Positions 8,018 through 17,461 of a stretch of DNA of 64,000 nucleotides are shown piece by piece. The translations under genes were made by a program, and so were the position numbers. Location of the stretch: the NCBI GenBank assembly GCA_002448235.1, contig DIXF01000001.1, forward strand, positions 401,042 to 465,041. Direction: 5' to 3'. Within the stretch, counting starts at the first letter, position 1; every line of letters begins with the position of its first letter. Under the pieces are notes generated by a model. The model did not search any database. It worked only from the letters and a program-made list of their open reading frames with translations, and was not told the origin of the DNA. The DNA is from Syntrophaceae bacterium UBA6087. GTDB lineage: Bacteria; Desulfobacterota; Desulfomonilia; UBA1062.

Positions 8018-8701
8018 TCAGTCTACGCCGTACCCGATGTAGAGGTAATCGCTCATTAAAAATATAAAATTGGACTGTCCTTCGTTCAGGTCTTGTGCAT
8101 CGGGATGAATGTCATCATACGGAGACTTGAAATTATCAGGTACGAGCTCCTGCACCCACACGATATCATATTGGCCTTCTGCCTCGGGAGGGCCGTACTT
8201 TACTACATTCCAATCTCCTTGTCTCTGGTAGACGACGATGGATCGGACTACAGGCCAGTCCGATTTAATGTAGTAGAGCCATAACGGTTTGTTGCCTTCA
8301 TCCTTAAGATTGTCTTCGTTAAGATTGACCGGCAGCTTCGTACCTCCGAGGGTATCCGTCTCGCCGTCATACTCATCCACTGTATAGATCCTGCTTATCG
8401 GATCTCCTTCCGACCCGTCAGCCTTTCCGACCTTATAATAGAGCCAGATATAATTTCCGCCGGTGTTACGCCCATTCAGGTCGATATCCAGCAGCGTGTA
8501 CCCTTCTGGCGGAGCAGGCGCAGTGCTGTTATGTCCACTGTCTACAAGCTGAATATCCAGGATGGCATCACCTTCAATATTTTCAGGCTTAACCGGACCG
8601 CCGGAATCGCTTCCACCGCCGCCGCCACCGCACCCTCCTGCCGCAAGCATCACGACCAGAAGGACCGGGATGAGAAAAAACATATTGTATTTATGTGACA
8701 T
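8018..8701 (-). CDS. Lipoprotein with an apparent MABP-like beta-prism domain
   Basis: The start is the ATG at 8701, six bases after GGGGAGG; an earlier ATG at 8719 lies before that ribosome site. The signal peptide ends in AAGGC, followed by a Gly/Ser linker, so this is a lipoprotein. The mature part (about 190 residues) has ILDIQLVDS, then GYTLLDIDLNGR and NYIWLYYKVG, then PISRIYTVDEYD and a second DLN/WLYY-like unit. This order resembles the MABP (MVB12-associated beta-prism) pattern, which binds acidic membranes in eukaryotes. That assignment is from memory of the motif. The leader and signal region resemble those of the gene at 16037. Confidence 0.75.
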   Translation of the reverse strand: MSHKYNMFFLIPVLLVVMLAAGGCGGGGGGSDSGGPVKPENIEGDAILDIQLVDSGHNSTAPAPPEGYTLLDIDLNGRNTGGNYIWLYYKVGKADGSEGDPISRIYTVDEYDGETDTLGGTKLPVNLNEDNLKDEGNKPLWLYYIKSDWPVVRSIVVYQRQGDWNVVKYGPPEAEGQYDIVWVQELVPDNFKSPYDDIHPDAQDLNEGQSNFIFLMSDYLYIGYGVD

Positions 8702-9163
8702 GATATGCCTCCCCTTCATTATTTTTTTGTATGCCTCTTATGGAGAAGCATTTTTCTTTATCGCCATACAAAAGTGCATCAACTTCGACGGAGAAGGATA
8801 AGCATTAAAACAGCTCGCACTTGACATTAAATTACAATGATGCTCCCGTGTTACGGCAACCGCAACTCTCTTGAAAGCTTATTCCCAAACTAACTATTGA
8901 ATATAATATATATATTTGAGGGTTATGTCCATAAGATAGTGTGGTTCTTCAAAAGTATCGATCGATTTGTTTTTGGGCAAAGCTGGTTTGTTCCCAGACG
9001 CTCAAGTGATATGGCATAGACTGGAGGCGGCCCTCAGCTCCCTTTGCGGTATCCGGCAGGGATCACGAACGGTTAGGCCGGTCAGGGCGTCAGGTCCTGC
9101 TTTTTGCCTGTATGCCGGGAGAAGGCAGCAAAGAGAGAAATGGTCCCTGACCCCTTTACAGGC
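8702..9163. other. Intergenic, shared lipoprotein leader and family B repeat
   Basis: The left 110 bases, read on the minus strand, form the leader resembling that upstream of 16037. An AT-rich tract with TATAATATATATATT lies near 8900. A family B repeat is at 9089..9156. No gene is seen. Confidence 0.5.
9089..9156. repeat. Family B dispersed palindromic repeat
   Basis: GTCAGGTCCTGCTTTTTGCC lies on the left and GGTCCCTGACCCCTTT on the right, separated by a CCGGGAGAAGGCAGC segment. This matches the layout of the copies at 27.7 and 35.3 kb. Confidence 0.6.
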
Positions 9164-11149
9164 TTACATCTCGAATTTCCACAGGTCGTTGAAATATCCA
9201 AAGGCCCCGGATGAATCTGGACCTAAGCCGCCGAAAAGCCAGATATTGTCATTGCTGTCTGTCCAGCCGATCGCGTTTTCCCTTGCCCCGGGAATGTTCG
9301 TTTCGGAGGCGACTCCTTTTACCCCATAGCTGCCCGGTTGATCACTCATATTACTGCCGGCTACCCAGGTCCACTGTGCCCCGTCGAATTTCCACAGGCT
9401 GTTTAAAAACCCTGAATCCCCGGTCGAATCCCATCCTTGCCCGCCGGAAAGCCAGAGGTTGTCGTGGCTGTCTATCCAGGAGACATGGCCCATACATCCC
9501 CCGGGAACGTTCGTTTCAGAGGCGACCCCCTGCTCGCCATAGACCCCTGCCTGGTTTCTCAGGTTGCTCCCGGATACCCAGGTCCACTGCGTTCCGTCGA
9601 AGTTCCACAGGTCGTTCAATGAACCTACGCTTCCGGCAGAATCACATCCCGATCCGCCGAAAAGCCAGGGATTGTCGTGGCTGTCCACCCAGGCGATGCC
9701 GTTTGCCCGGCCACCGGGAATATTCGATTCGGCGGCAACCCCTTTTATCCCATAATTGCCCGGAGGCTCTACCAGGTTGCTGCCGGATACCCAGGTCCAC
9801 TGTGTTCCATCGAATTTCCACAGATCATTGAGCCTCCCTAAGCCCCCCACTGCATCCCATCCGAACCCGCCGAAAAGCCAGAGGTTGTCGTGACTGTCTA
9901 TCCATGCGACGCCCTCCATCCGCGCCCCGGGAACGTTCGTTGGATCGGCGATGCCTTTCACCCCATAGCTTCCCCACTGGGTTGCTGCATTGCTGCCGGA
10001 TACCCAGGTCCACTGTGTCCCGTCGAATTTCCACAGATCATTGAACAGTCCGATGTAACCAGCCGGACCAACGACAAACCCTCCGAAGACCCAGAAATTA
10101 CCGCTGCTGTCCATCCAGCTGATAGTTTCCCCCCGTGCCCCGGGCACGTTCGTGCCGGAGGGAACCCCTTTTACGCCGTAGCTGCCCAGCTGAAACGCCA
10201 GGTTGCTGCCGGATATCCAGGTCCACTGTGTTCCGTCGAATTTCCACAGATCATTGAGATGCCCGAAGCTTCCTGTTGAGTCTCCTCCGAACCCGCCGAA
10301 GAGCCAGAAATTACCGCTGCTGTCCTGGCATTGAGTGCTGTAATAGTGAGCCCCGGGAACGTTCGTTTCGGAGGCGATCCCTTTCTCGCCATAGCTGCCC
10401 GGCTGATTTTTCGCACTGCTCCCGGATACCCAGGTCTGCAGGCTGTTGTACCGGCCCGCCGTCACGGTATAGGTCTTTGAGGTAGCTCCATCCTCTGCGG
10501 TTACCAGGATCTCTATGCTGTTCGATCCCATGGACAGGGCCATGGAGGCAGATGCCTGGCCGGAAGGAACGGGAGTACCATTCACCCTGATCACGGCATG
10601 CCCGTCCGAGGCAGTTGGGGTCACGGTAATCGATGCAACCGAGCGAGGCAGCTTGCAGGTATATCCGATGGTGTTCTCGGTAAATATTGGTGACAGTTGC
10701 CGGGATGACAGTACCAGGCCGGACAGGTTGGCGTCGCTCGACGGTGCGTTCCTTGTCACAGTAATGGTGTAGGCCTCTGTTGTAGCTCCATCCTCTGCGG
10801 TCACCAGGATGGTGATGGTATTCGGTCCGAATTGAAGATCTATGGGGCCGGACGCCGTCCCGGAATCAACGGGATCACCATTTACCGTGATCACGGCACG
10901 CTCGTCAGAGGCAGTGGGAGTCACGGTGACGGATGCGACCGGGTGGAGCACCTGGCACGTGTATTCGGCCGTACCGCCGGCAAACGCCGGAGACAACGGC
11001 CCGGACGAGAGCACCAGACCGGACAGGCCGGCAAGGCTCGAAAGCGTCGCAGGGGCAGTCCCGCTTCTGCTTCCCCGGCACCCGGAAATCACAAGCCCGA
11101 TAACGATCGGGATGAACAGACTGTACAGAAATCTCCGGTGCATTCTCAT
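9164..11149 (-). CDS. Lipoprotein with two cadherin-like sandwich domains and six kelch-like repeats
   Basis: The protein has 661 residues. The ATG at 11149 follows AGAGGAG. A lipobox (VISGC) ends the signal peptide. Two cadherin-like beta-sandwich units (about residues 35-215) share ITVTPTASD and ILVTAEDGAT. The rest is six repeats of about 70 residues with SGSN, PG.YG.KG.A, NVPGA, D(S)HDNLWLFGG, LNDLWKFDGTQWTW, which are kelch-like propeller blades. Six or seven blades would close one propeller. The repeats are alike at DNA level too. Likely an outer-surface binding or adhesion protein. No catalytic motif is seen. Confidence 0.88.
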   Translation of the reverse strand: MRMHRRFLYSLFIPIVIGLVISGCRGSRSGTAPATLSSLAGLSGLVLSSGPLSPAFAGGTAEYTCQVLHPVASVTVTPTASDERAVITVNGDPVDSGTASGPIDLQFGPNTITILVTAEDGATTEAYTITVTRNAPSSDANLSGLVLSSRQLSPIFTENTIGYTCKLPRSVASITVTPTASDGHAVIRVNGTPVPSGQASASMALSMGSNSIEILVTAEDGATSKTYTVTAGRYNSLQTWVSGSSAKNQPGSYGEKGIASETNVPGAHYYSTQCQDSSGNFWLFGGFGGDSTGSFGHLNDLWKFDGTQWTWISGSNLAFQLGSYGVKGVPSGTNVPGARGETISWMDSSGNFWVFGGFVVGPAGYIGLFNDLWKFDGTQWTWVSGSNAATQWGSYGVKGIADPTNVPGARMEGVAWIDSHDNLWLFGGFGWDAVGGLGRLNDLWKFDGTQWTWVSGSNLVEPPGNYGIKGVAAESNIPGGRANGIAWVDSHDNPWLFGGSGCDSAGSVGSLNDLWNFDGTQWTWVSGSNLRNQAGVYGEQGVASETNVPGGCMGHVSWIDSHDNLWLSGGQGWDSTGDSGFLNSLWKFDGAQWTWVAGSNMSDQPGSYGVKGVASETNIPGARENAIGWTDSNDNIWLFGGLGPDSSGAFGYFNDLWKFEM

Positions 11150-11292
11150 GATCCGACTCCTCTCTGATGCATATCTCTGATGTAGTGCCGATAATTTCCG
11201 GAAACCAAAGAACGATGATATTCTTTTGCATCCCGTATCGTATGCACTGGCTGTAGGGTGTCTGTTTCTTGTTCGGCAATCACAAGAAATTT

Positions 11293-12137
11293 ATGAAAAG
11301 CAACCGTTCTCAGCAGGCTGAATACCACTCTTTCTTTGCCCAAACCGCTGTTGTAATCATTGGTATAACCCGCTCCTGCCCAGGCTGCCGGGCTACTATA
11401 TTGTCGGCTGCGGCGAGGCTAATGCCAGCTTCGACGTTGAAACAACGGGAAAGGCTCCGGAGACCATCCACATCGAGGGAAAATCCTGGGCAGTGTCTTA
11501 CAGCACCCAGCCCGAGCTTAAATCAAAACCCGGCAGGGCCCAGATCCTGAGCAGCTTCGAGAACGCCATAAAGAAGTATGACGGAACCCTCGTCGGCATG
11601 AGCAACTCGATGCCGATCTATAAGCTGGCAGGCGGCGGCAAGGAGATCTGGGTTGCGGTGCTGGCAGATAATGCGGGCGGCGGGTACGCGTACAGGGTCA
11701 TTGAGAAGGGAGACATGGTTCAGACGAAAAAAGCCGAGGAATCAAACGACAACCCCGATTGCCTGAAATACGTCTCCCCGCTTTTTCCTCAGCTCCCGGG
11801 CTATAATCTCTGCGGCTGCGGTGAGCAGGAGTCCAGAAACAAGGACATTGAAATCGTAAAGGGAAAGACCCCCGGAACCATCCATGTCGAGGGGAAACTC
11901 ACGCAGATGACCTACTGCCCCAACGATGAAAGCGCATCAAAACTCAGCGATCTCCAGCCCCTTCGCTACATAGAGCGCTTCATAAAGAAGCAGGGCGGAA
12001 CTTTCATGGGCAGGACAATCAAAGGCCCGAAAAGGGACGTCTACAAGCTGACCAGAGACGGCCATGAAACCTGGATCGAAGTGTGGGCCGAGAAGACCGG
12101 CGACTACAATTATGTCGTCACTCGGAAAGGAAACTGA
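11293..12137 (+). pseudogene. Secreted two-repeat protein, 5' end apparently frameshifted
   Basis: A frame from the GTG at 11493 to 12137 encodes 214 residues made of two copies of a roughly 120-residue module: NPLLPRLPGYYIVGCGE, a strand, IHIEGK, F..AIKKYDGT, KEIWV.V.A. The first copy starts too late: its opening (LLPRLPGYYIVGCGE) is in the same frame upstream of 11493 but has no usable start codon. A signal-like start (ATG at 11293, MKSNRS..., then AVVIIG) is in another frame. A one-base shift near 11360 would join them. The module also forms the N-terminal half of the OmpA protein at 37042. It could be a pseudogene or a sequencing error. Confidence 0.6.
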
Positions 12138-12176
12138 TCCGGGGCATAAAAGCCGATGCTCGGGAGGACCGGAGTT

Positions 12177-12199
12177 CGGAGAGAAATGATCTCTGACCC
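12177..12199. repeat. Family B repeat, partial copy
   Basis: CGGAGAGAAATGATCTCTGACC resembles the right part of the 9.1 kb copy (GAGAGAAATGGTCCCTGACC). The left arm is not evident. Confidence 0.4.
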
Positions 12200-12219
12200 A
12201 AGTTATTCAGGGACGAAAA

Positions 12220-12699
12220 CTACAAGGGCATCCGGTCGATATCTTCGGTCGTGAATGTGGCGGTGAACTCCAGAGCCAGAGGATTGCCTTCCAGATCTTT
12301 CACTCCTGTCAATATCCTGATCGTATAGGTCTCGCTGTTCGAAAGCAGAAACAGTGGATAGAATGTAAGTATATTCTCTCTTACACATATTTCGCCCTGG
12401 ATAGATGTCCTGTCTACAGTTACCATAAAGGTGTTTTCGTTAACCGTGCACGGATCGATTTCATTATTAAAAGTAATGTCTATCGGGGTGTCGCTTCGAA
12501 CCCCCAATGATCCGTTTGAAGGGGATGCCCAGACAACGGAGAACGCCGACTCCTCACCTGACTGATCATCGGCCTCCTCCCTCGATAGGGGGTCGCTGTC
12601 CTCTCTTTCGTCACCGCCTCCACTGCATCCGAAAAAGAAAAGTATGATGAGAAAAAGAGAGAATCCTCTCGTTTTCCTGAAAGCATTCATGCGTCTCAT
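12220..12699 (-). CDS. Lipoprotein with one Big_5 (SbsA Ig-like) domain
   Basis: The product has 159 residues. The ATG at 12699 lies five bases after AGGAGG. The signal peptide ends in FFFGC, an acceptable lipobox, then an acidic linker (DEREDSD...). One Big_5 unit follows: ASPSNGSLGVRSDTPIDITFN.EID and TYTIRI..GVKDLEGNPL...TFTT. This domain is common on surface proteins and usually binds or spaces other domains. It stands alone as a small surface protein. Related units occur three times in the protein at 23017. Confidence 0.85.
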   Translation of the reverse strand: MRRMNAFRKTRGFSLFLIILFFFGCSGGGDEREDSDPLSREEADDQSGEESAFSVVWASPSNGSLGVRSDTPIDITFNNEIDPCTVNENTFMVTVDRTSIQGEICVRENILTFYPLFLLSNSETYTIRILTGVKDLEGNPLALEFTATFTTEDIDRMPL

Positions 12700-12932
12700 G
12701 GGAACCTCCTATTCCATGAAAAGGATACATCATGAGAATATAAATATTCATGAGTCATGGAAGTTAAAGGTTCCCGGGCTATTGCAGGGCAGGCCTCGAA
12801 GACATGCGGGTCGAAGATGATGATTCTTCTACATTTTACGGTAAAAGCCGTTCCGGAAATAACGCTTGACGGGACAGGTGCGTGGGGCTTTAATCCTTAA
12901 CTATCATAGGATCAAGGGGTTAGGGCGCGATT

Positions 12933-13331
12933 ATGTTCACTGTCATGAAGAGGGTCTGGAAATACGAATTCAGCACAGCCACTCAAGAGCTGTTTGCCGG
13001 GCATATAGAGGATTTTTATGCACGTCATCGCGAATACCGCTCGTATAAGAAGATAGCTGAAATGACAGGCATCGATCCCGCCTTGCTGACGCAGCTCCGC
13101 AAGAAGAACAAGGCCGGCGAGTTCGGCAAGAGATTGAGGTTCATGCACCTCGTTCCCTTCCTCGAAAAGGGAGTGATCGATATCCGGAAATTGAATCTGG
13201 GCAGCACCGACGAGGAAAAATGGATCGTGATCTTATGCGACGCGTGCATAGACGAGAAGCTCGTCCAACTGTTCAACGAGGCGTTCCGGAAGGGATTGAA
13301 TATCCCGGATATCATTCTCCGCAAAGAATAA
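12933..13331 (+). CDS. Hypothetical protein with a helix-turn-helix-like segment
   Basis: The product has 132 residues. The segment YRSYKKIAEMTGIDPALLTQLRKK (about residues 33-56) looks like a helix-turn-helix, with IAEMTGI as first helix and turn. The C-terminal half is helical and contains ILCDACIDEKLVQLFNEAF. No signal peptide or membrane segment is seen. The start is uncertain, ATG 12933 or ATG 12945, because no good ribosome site precedes either. A DNA-binding role is inferred from that segment only. Confidence 0.55.
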   Translation: MFTVMKRVWKYEFSTATQELFAGHIEDFYARHREYRSYKKIAEMTGIDPALLTQLRKKNKAGEFGKRLRFMHLVPFLEKGVIDIRKLNLGSTDEEKWIVILCDACIDEKLVQLFNEAFRKGLNIPDIILRKE

Positions 13332-13386
13332 TGGTACCAGGGCCGGCCGCACACCGTGATCTGCCTTTATTCGCAGGGCATCTTTG

Positions 13387-14118
13387 TTATTGGCAATCGA
13401 GGCACGTCATCTGGATGTGATGGAAGTTATACCACCAGGCCGGTGGAGACGAAACCTTCAGCTGGACCTTGAAAAAGGTCGGCTCCAGTGAGAACAATCC
13501 CGTCACCTCGCCTGTGGACGGATTGGAAACCAGCTGCGGTCCGGTGAGCGCCGCCGAGCTGTTAAAGTCATATATCTGGATATACTCTTTGGGTATATTG
13601 GTCCCGATCGATACGGCATAGACATGTCTCCCGCTGGGGAACCCTTTGAACAGGGCATCAGCCACGACAAAGCCGGGGGTCTTCGGTATGTAGCAATTAG
13701 CGGAGGTCTGAGGATTATTTGCCGCGATATTTGCCCTGAACGCCGGTGTATAGTCCATGAGCTGAATCTTGTCTAATCGCGATCCGGTCGGAGAATTCAC
13801 AGGCTGGACCACGCTGACGACGACACCCTGAGGGGATGTATAAGGATTGGGAACGGTACCGGTGACTGGTGCGGATGCAGGCATGGTGCCCACTACGGGC
13901 GCAAAGGGCATCGATTCGTAAGTAACCGTGCTTCCGGATATTTTCACGGGACGAAGGCCTTTCAGGGCAGTCCGGAAGTTGCTCGCCGTGGAGATCGAAA
14001 AAGTGGGGGCTCTCAACTGCTGCTGCTGGGAGAATGAATCAGCAGCCTTGGCTTCCGCCATAAAAACAATCGTGACAGCCAGAATGACCGCTGAGCAAAA
14101 GGACCATCGTATACCCAT
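13387..14118 (-). CDS. Secreted hypothetical protein, 243 aa
   Basis: The ATG at 14118 follows AGGAGGAAGGC. The signal peptide is about residues 1-25 (ends AEAKA). The mature protein is rich in Pro, Ser, Thr and Val, predicted beta-rich, with a C-terminal CLDC motif just before the stop that could form a disulfide or bind metal. No family is recognised. It faces the same direction as the Ig-like protein upstream at 15715 and may be co-expressed, although a family B repeat lies between them. Confidence 0.65.
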   Translation of the reverse strand: MGIRWSFCSAVILAVTIVFMAEAKAADSFSQQQQLRAPTFSISTASNFRTALKGLRPVKISGSTVTYESMPFAPVVGTMPASAPVTGTVPNPYTSPQGVVVSVVQPVNSPTGSRLDKIQLMDYTPAFRANIAANNPQTSANCYIPKTPGFVVADALFKGFPSGRHVYAVSIGTNIPKEYIQIYDFNSSAALTGPQLVSNPSTGEVTGLFSLEPTFFKVQLKVSSPPAWWYNFHHIQMTCLDCQ

Positions 14119-14247
14119 GCCTTCCTCCTGTGTGATTTCTTCAATGAATCCGCCCCATCATAACAGGAGGTACCTTTGGGGGCAAGGGCATTGGATGACC
14201 TTTGAAAATATAACCACATCATGGGGCCGGATGCGGCCGCGCATCAT

Positions 14248-14300
14248 GGGTCAGGCCTTGCCTTTTGCCGGTACGGGCAGAAAGCAAGACCTTACCTTTT
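14248..14300. repeat. Family B dispersed palindromic repeat
   Basis: GGGTCAGGCCTTGCCTTTTG lies on the left and GGGCAGAAAGCAAGACCTTACC on the right. It sits just downstream of the minus-strand gene at 14336. Confidence 0.6.
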
Positions 14301-14335
14301 CCTGTATTCCCGGCACCTTTTTCCGTCGGGACGCT

Positions 14336-15715
14336 TCAGGGTATGACGGTGAGGTTCGCTGTTTTCTGCAACCCTGCAAAGGAAGCCGTGATGACGGTGT
14401 TCGTAGACGCCGTCACCGGGGTGGTAGCGATGGAAAACGTTGCGCTGGTCTGGCCTTGCGGCACGGTTACTCCTGCCTGCAGAATCGCTGTGCCCGGGCG
14501 ACTGCTCGTCAGGCTGATCTGTACGCCGCCGGCTGTTGCCGCTTTATTCAGCGTCACGGTTCCCGTGGCGTGCGTGCCGCCCTTGACGCTTGACGGGGCG
14601 ATCGAAACACCGTTCACCATGAATCCCGGGATCACCTGCAGCTGCGCTGTCTTCGTCTCCGCGCCGAGCTTGAGAGTGATGGTGACCGGTATCGGTGATG
14701 TTACCGCCTTTGTGGATATCGGGACCATGCCATACCAGTACGTGTTGTTGAAGGTTACGCTGGGGGTTACGGTTGCGACCTGGGGATTGCTGCTCGTCAG
14801 CGTCACCACCGTCGGCTCCGGGTAGGGCCCGCTGATGCCTATGCTCAGATTGATGCTCTTCCAGCTTTCGACCTGTGCTGTCGGAGCATAGCATGAGCTC
14901 GTGTTCTGCGTGCATATCTGGAAGGTCGGATTGCTGAGCTTGGGAGGAACTACGACTTGAACCCTTGTGCATCCTGTCGAGGATGAGCTCTGGTATGCCT
15001 GCTGATCCGAATAAATCAGTATCATGCCTGCCTGCTGGCGCGAAGTGATGGTGAATGAGCCGGTCGATTGTCCTGCCGGGATGAAAACGCTTGCCGGGAC
15101 GACCGCATCGGAGTTGTTGCGGATGTAAAGCGGCACATTCCAGCCTCCTGCCGGTGCTATTCCCGCGATCCGCACGGTTGCGGCGGCCTGCGAGGCGGTT
15201 TTTAAATAATTGGGCAATCCGGAGATCGTGGTCACCCGGGTGCCGGGATAGACCTGGATGTTGCCGGTCTTTACGATGCCCTGGTACGAGGCGATGAGTA
15301 TGGCCTGCCCCGATGTCGCGAAGGACTTCGCGCTGACAACGAATGTCTGAGAAAGGGCGCCGGCCGGCACTGCCACCGTGGGGGGAAATGCGAGCATGGA
15401 AGGATCGTTGCAGGACAGCACGATCGTTGCGCCGCCGGTGGGGGCGGCCTTCGTCAGGGTAACCGTTGCGGTAGCCGTCTGCCATGAATTGAAGCCGGCG
15501 GGAGAGGTCAGGGCATCAAGCTCTGCAGGGATAGTCACAGGCCTGACGTTCTTCGGGAGATTCAGAGCCGGGCCGATAGTGTTGCCCTGGATAGGACCTG
15601 CCGGACCGCTCTTGTTGGGCAGCGCTCTCATTTCCACTGCATCCGAACCCTGAGGCCAGATGAGCAGCAGGGAGAACACACCTGTGACTATCAAAGATGC
15701 CATACCTTTTCTCAT
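14336..15715 (-). CDS. Secreted protein with repeated Ig-like beta-sandwich units
   Basis: The protein has 459 residues. The signal peptide is about residues 1-26. The mature part is four or so beta-sandwich units of about 85-100 residues. Recurring signatures are VTLTKAAPTGGATI.LS.N/S.P, VP.G..S.TF.I, I.AS..G..KT..L.V.P. This resembles Calx-beta/Ig-like surface repeats. The sequence ends right after a unit, so no anchor is visible; it is probably released or held by other proteins. A ribosome site (AAGGCGGTAAGGC) precedes the ATG. Confidence 0.78.
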   Translation of the reverse strand: MRKGMASLIVTGVFSLLLIWPQGSDAVEMRALPNKSGPAGPIQGNTIGPALNLPKNVRPVTIPAELDALTSPAGFNSWQTATATVTLTKAAPTGGATIVLSCNDPSMLAFPPTVAVPAGALSQTFVVSAKSFATSGQAILIASYQGIVKTGNIQVYPGTRVTTISGLPNYLKTASQAAATVRIAGIAPAGGWNVPLYIRNNSDAVVPASVFIPAGQSTGSFTITSRQQAGMILIYSDQQAYQSSSSTGCTRVQVVVPPKLSNPTFQICTQNTSSCYAPTAQVESWKSINLSIGISGPYPEPTVVTLTSSNPQVATVTPSVTFNNTYWYGMVPISTKAVTSPIPVTITLKLGAETKTAQLQVIPGFMVNGVSIAPSSVKGGTHATGTVTLNKAATAGGVQISLTSSRPGTAILQAGVTVPQGQTSATFSIATTPVTASTNTVITASFAGLQKTANLTVIP

Positions 15716-16036
15716 GCCTTACCGCCTTTCGTGATGTGGTTGTCTTGTAGGCTATCTGATTACCTGACATTGCCGCCCTGATCAATATCATCGTATATTT
15801 TGGGCAAGGTCCTGCTTTTTGCCGTTTTCCAGCCACCCTCGTATATGGCAAGACCCCCCCCTCCATCTTATGTAAATTATTTGCAATTTTATGTATATAG
15901 GAGTATCCGTATATTTCCCCTGTTCGCGTTGTACGAAAGTTATCCTTCCCTGCGGAGATTTATGCCTTTGTTCGTTTGATTGAGAGAAACGCTTCTTTCC
16001 TGGAAGCAGATACGTATAATGAGGAGGTGGCATATC
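15716..16036. other. Intergenic, divergent leaders and partial family B repeat
   Basis: The left half serves the minus-strand Ig-like gene. A partial family B repeat lies at 15804..15830. The right roughly 110 bases (about 15930-16036) resemble the leader upstream of the lipoprotein at 8701. Confidence 0.5.
15804..15830. repeat. Family B repeat, partial copy
   Basis: GCAAGGTCCTGCTTTTTGCC matches the left arm of the copies at 9.1 and 35.3 kb. No right arm was found. Confidence 0.45.
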
Positions 16037-17461
16037 ATGGCAATGAAGAACGAGGTAGCGGTTTTTCTCCTTTCGGCCCTGGCGATCGTGATATTGGCGG
16101 CAGGCGGGTGCGGAGGAGGTGGCGGGAGCAGTGATTCCAACGCTCCTTTCACCCCGGAAGAAGTCAAATACAGTACCGGCATCCTCGATGAATCGTTCGG
16201 CACCGGCGGCATAGTGACGACCCCGGTAGGGGAAACTTATGATTATGCCCGGGCCGTCGCCGTCCAGAATGACGGGAAGATCGTGGTTGCCGGGAGTGCG
16301 GGGACCTTCATCGATGCTTTAGACCCCGATGAGGATTTCGCCCTGGTGCGCTACAATATCGATGGCACGCTGGATACATCCTTCGGTTCGGATGGGAAGG
16401 TCACGACAACGTTCATGGCTGAAGAAAAAGAAGGGATGTTCCCATTGCCCCTCCTGAGAGAACATGCCGCTGCCGTTTCCATCCAGAATGACGGGAAGAT
16501 AGTGGTAGCAGGCACGTCGCAAAAAGGAATGGACGATACCTATGACTTCGCCCTGGCTCGCTATAATGCCGAGGGCACGCCGGATACATCCTTCGGCTCG
16601 GCCGGGAAGGTAAGGACGTCGATAGGGCCTCTTTCTGCCCTGGCCACCGACATGGCCATCCAGGAAGACGGAAAGATCGTGGTGACCGGATATGCGTGGA
16701 ACGGAGGCAAGTTCGATTTTGCCGTGGTGCGCTACAATAGCGACGGCAGCCCGGATACAACCTTTGGTTCGGGCGGGATAGTCACGACGCCCATAGGTGG
16801 CTTTTTCGACTGCCCCTATGCGATTGCCATCCAGGAGGACGGGAAGATAGTAATCGCGGGATATTCAGATCGTAGAATCGATATCGATGATACATCCGAC
16901 TGTGATTTTGCCGTGGTGCGCTACAACAGCGACGGCAGCCTGGATAAAACCTTTGATTCGGATGGCAAGCTCACGACGCCGGGCGGGCAGTTCTCGTATG
17001 ATGCCGCCTTCGGGACTGTCGTCCAGAAGGACGGAAAGATCGTGATTGCGGGACCCTCTACCAGCAAAGGCAACCTTGCTTATGCCCTGCTGCGCTATAA
17101 CGGCAGTGGCACTCTGGATGACACCTTTGGCACGGGCGGGATTGCAAAGGTACTCATAGATTCTCATGCTTTTCATGACGGGTGCGCACTCAGCCTCCAG
17201 GAAGACGGCAAGCTGGTGATCGCGACATCGCTGTACAATGGAACCGATTTCGATTTCGCCCTGCTGCGCTTCAGCAGCGACGGCATCCTGGACGACGCCT
17301 TTGGTACGGACGGGATAGTCACGACGCCGGTCGGGGATTCCGACGAAGTTGCCAATGCCCTGGCCATACTGAAAGACGGTACGATTATGGTGGCGGGAGA
17401 TGCATTGAAAGAAACAGAGAGCGGGGTTGATACCGATTTTGCTGTGGTACGCTACAGATAG
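16037..17461 (+). CDS. Lipoprotein with seven delta-60 repeats
   Basis: The ATG at 16037 is chosen because GAGGAGG lies at the right distance; an upstream in-frame start at 15980 precedes the ribosome site. The signal peptide ends in LAAGGC. The rest of the 474 residues is seven delta-60 repeats (DUF5122 type) of about 55-65 residues, each with LD.SFG..G.V.T, A.A.Q.DGKIVVAG and DFA.VRY. These repeats are predicted to form a beta-propeller. Likely a surface-exposed structural or binding protein. Confidence 0.9.
   Translation: MAMKNEVAVFLLSALAIVILAAGGCGGGGGSSDSNAPFTPEEVKYSTGILDESFGTGGIVTTPVGETYDYARAVAVQNDGKIVVAGSAGTFIDALDPDEDFALVRYNIDGTLDTSFGSDGKVTTTFMAEEKEGMFPLPLLREHAAAVSIQNDGKIVVAGTSQKGMDDTYDFALARYNAEGTPDTSFGSAGKVRTSIGPLSALATDMAIQEDGKIVVTGYAWNGGKFDFAVVRYNSDGSPDTTFGSGGIVTTPIGGFFDCPYAIAIQEDGKIVIAGYSDRRIDIDDTSDCDFAVVRYNSDGSLDKTFDSDGKLTTPGGQFSYDAAFGTVVQKDGKIVIAGPSTSKGNLAYALLRYNGSGTLDDTFGTGGIAKVLIDSHAFHDGCALSLQEDGKLVIATSLYNGTDFDFALLRFSSDGILDDAFGTDGIVTTPVGDSDEVANALAILKDGTIMVAGDALKETESGVDTDFAVVRYR

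Noticed and set aside
9164..10420. Regular DNA repeats considered as a CRISPR array
   Set aside because: The repeats are about 210 bases, coding, and in frame; there are no unique spacers.
14334..14338. TGA stop of the Ig-like protein considered as Sec
   Set aside because: The frame after it runs only into a family B repeat, with no fold continuation.
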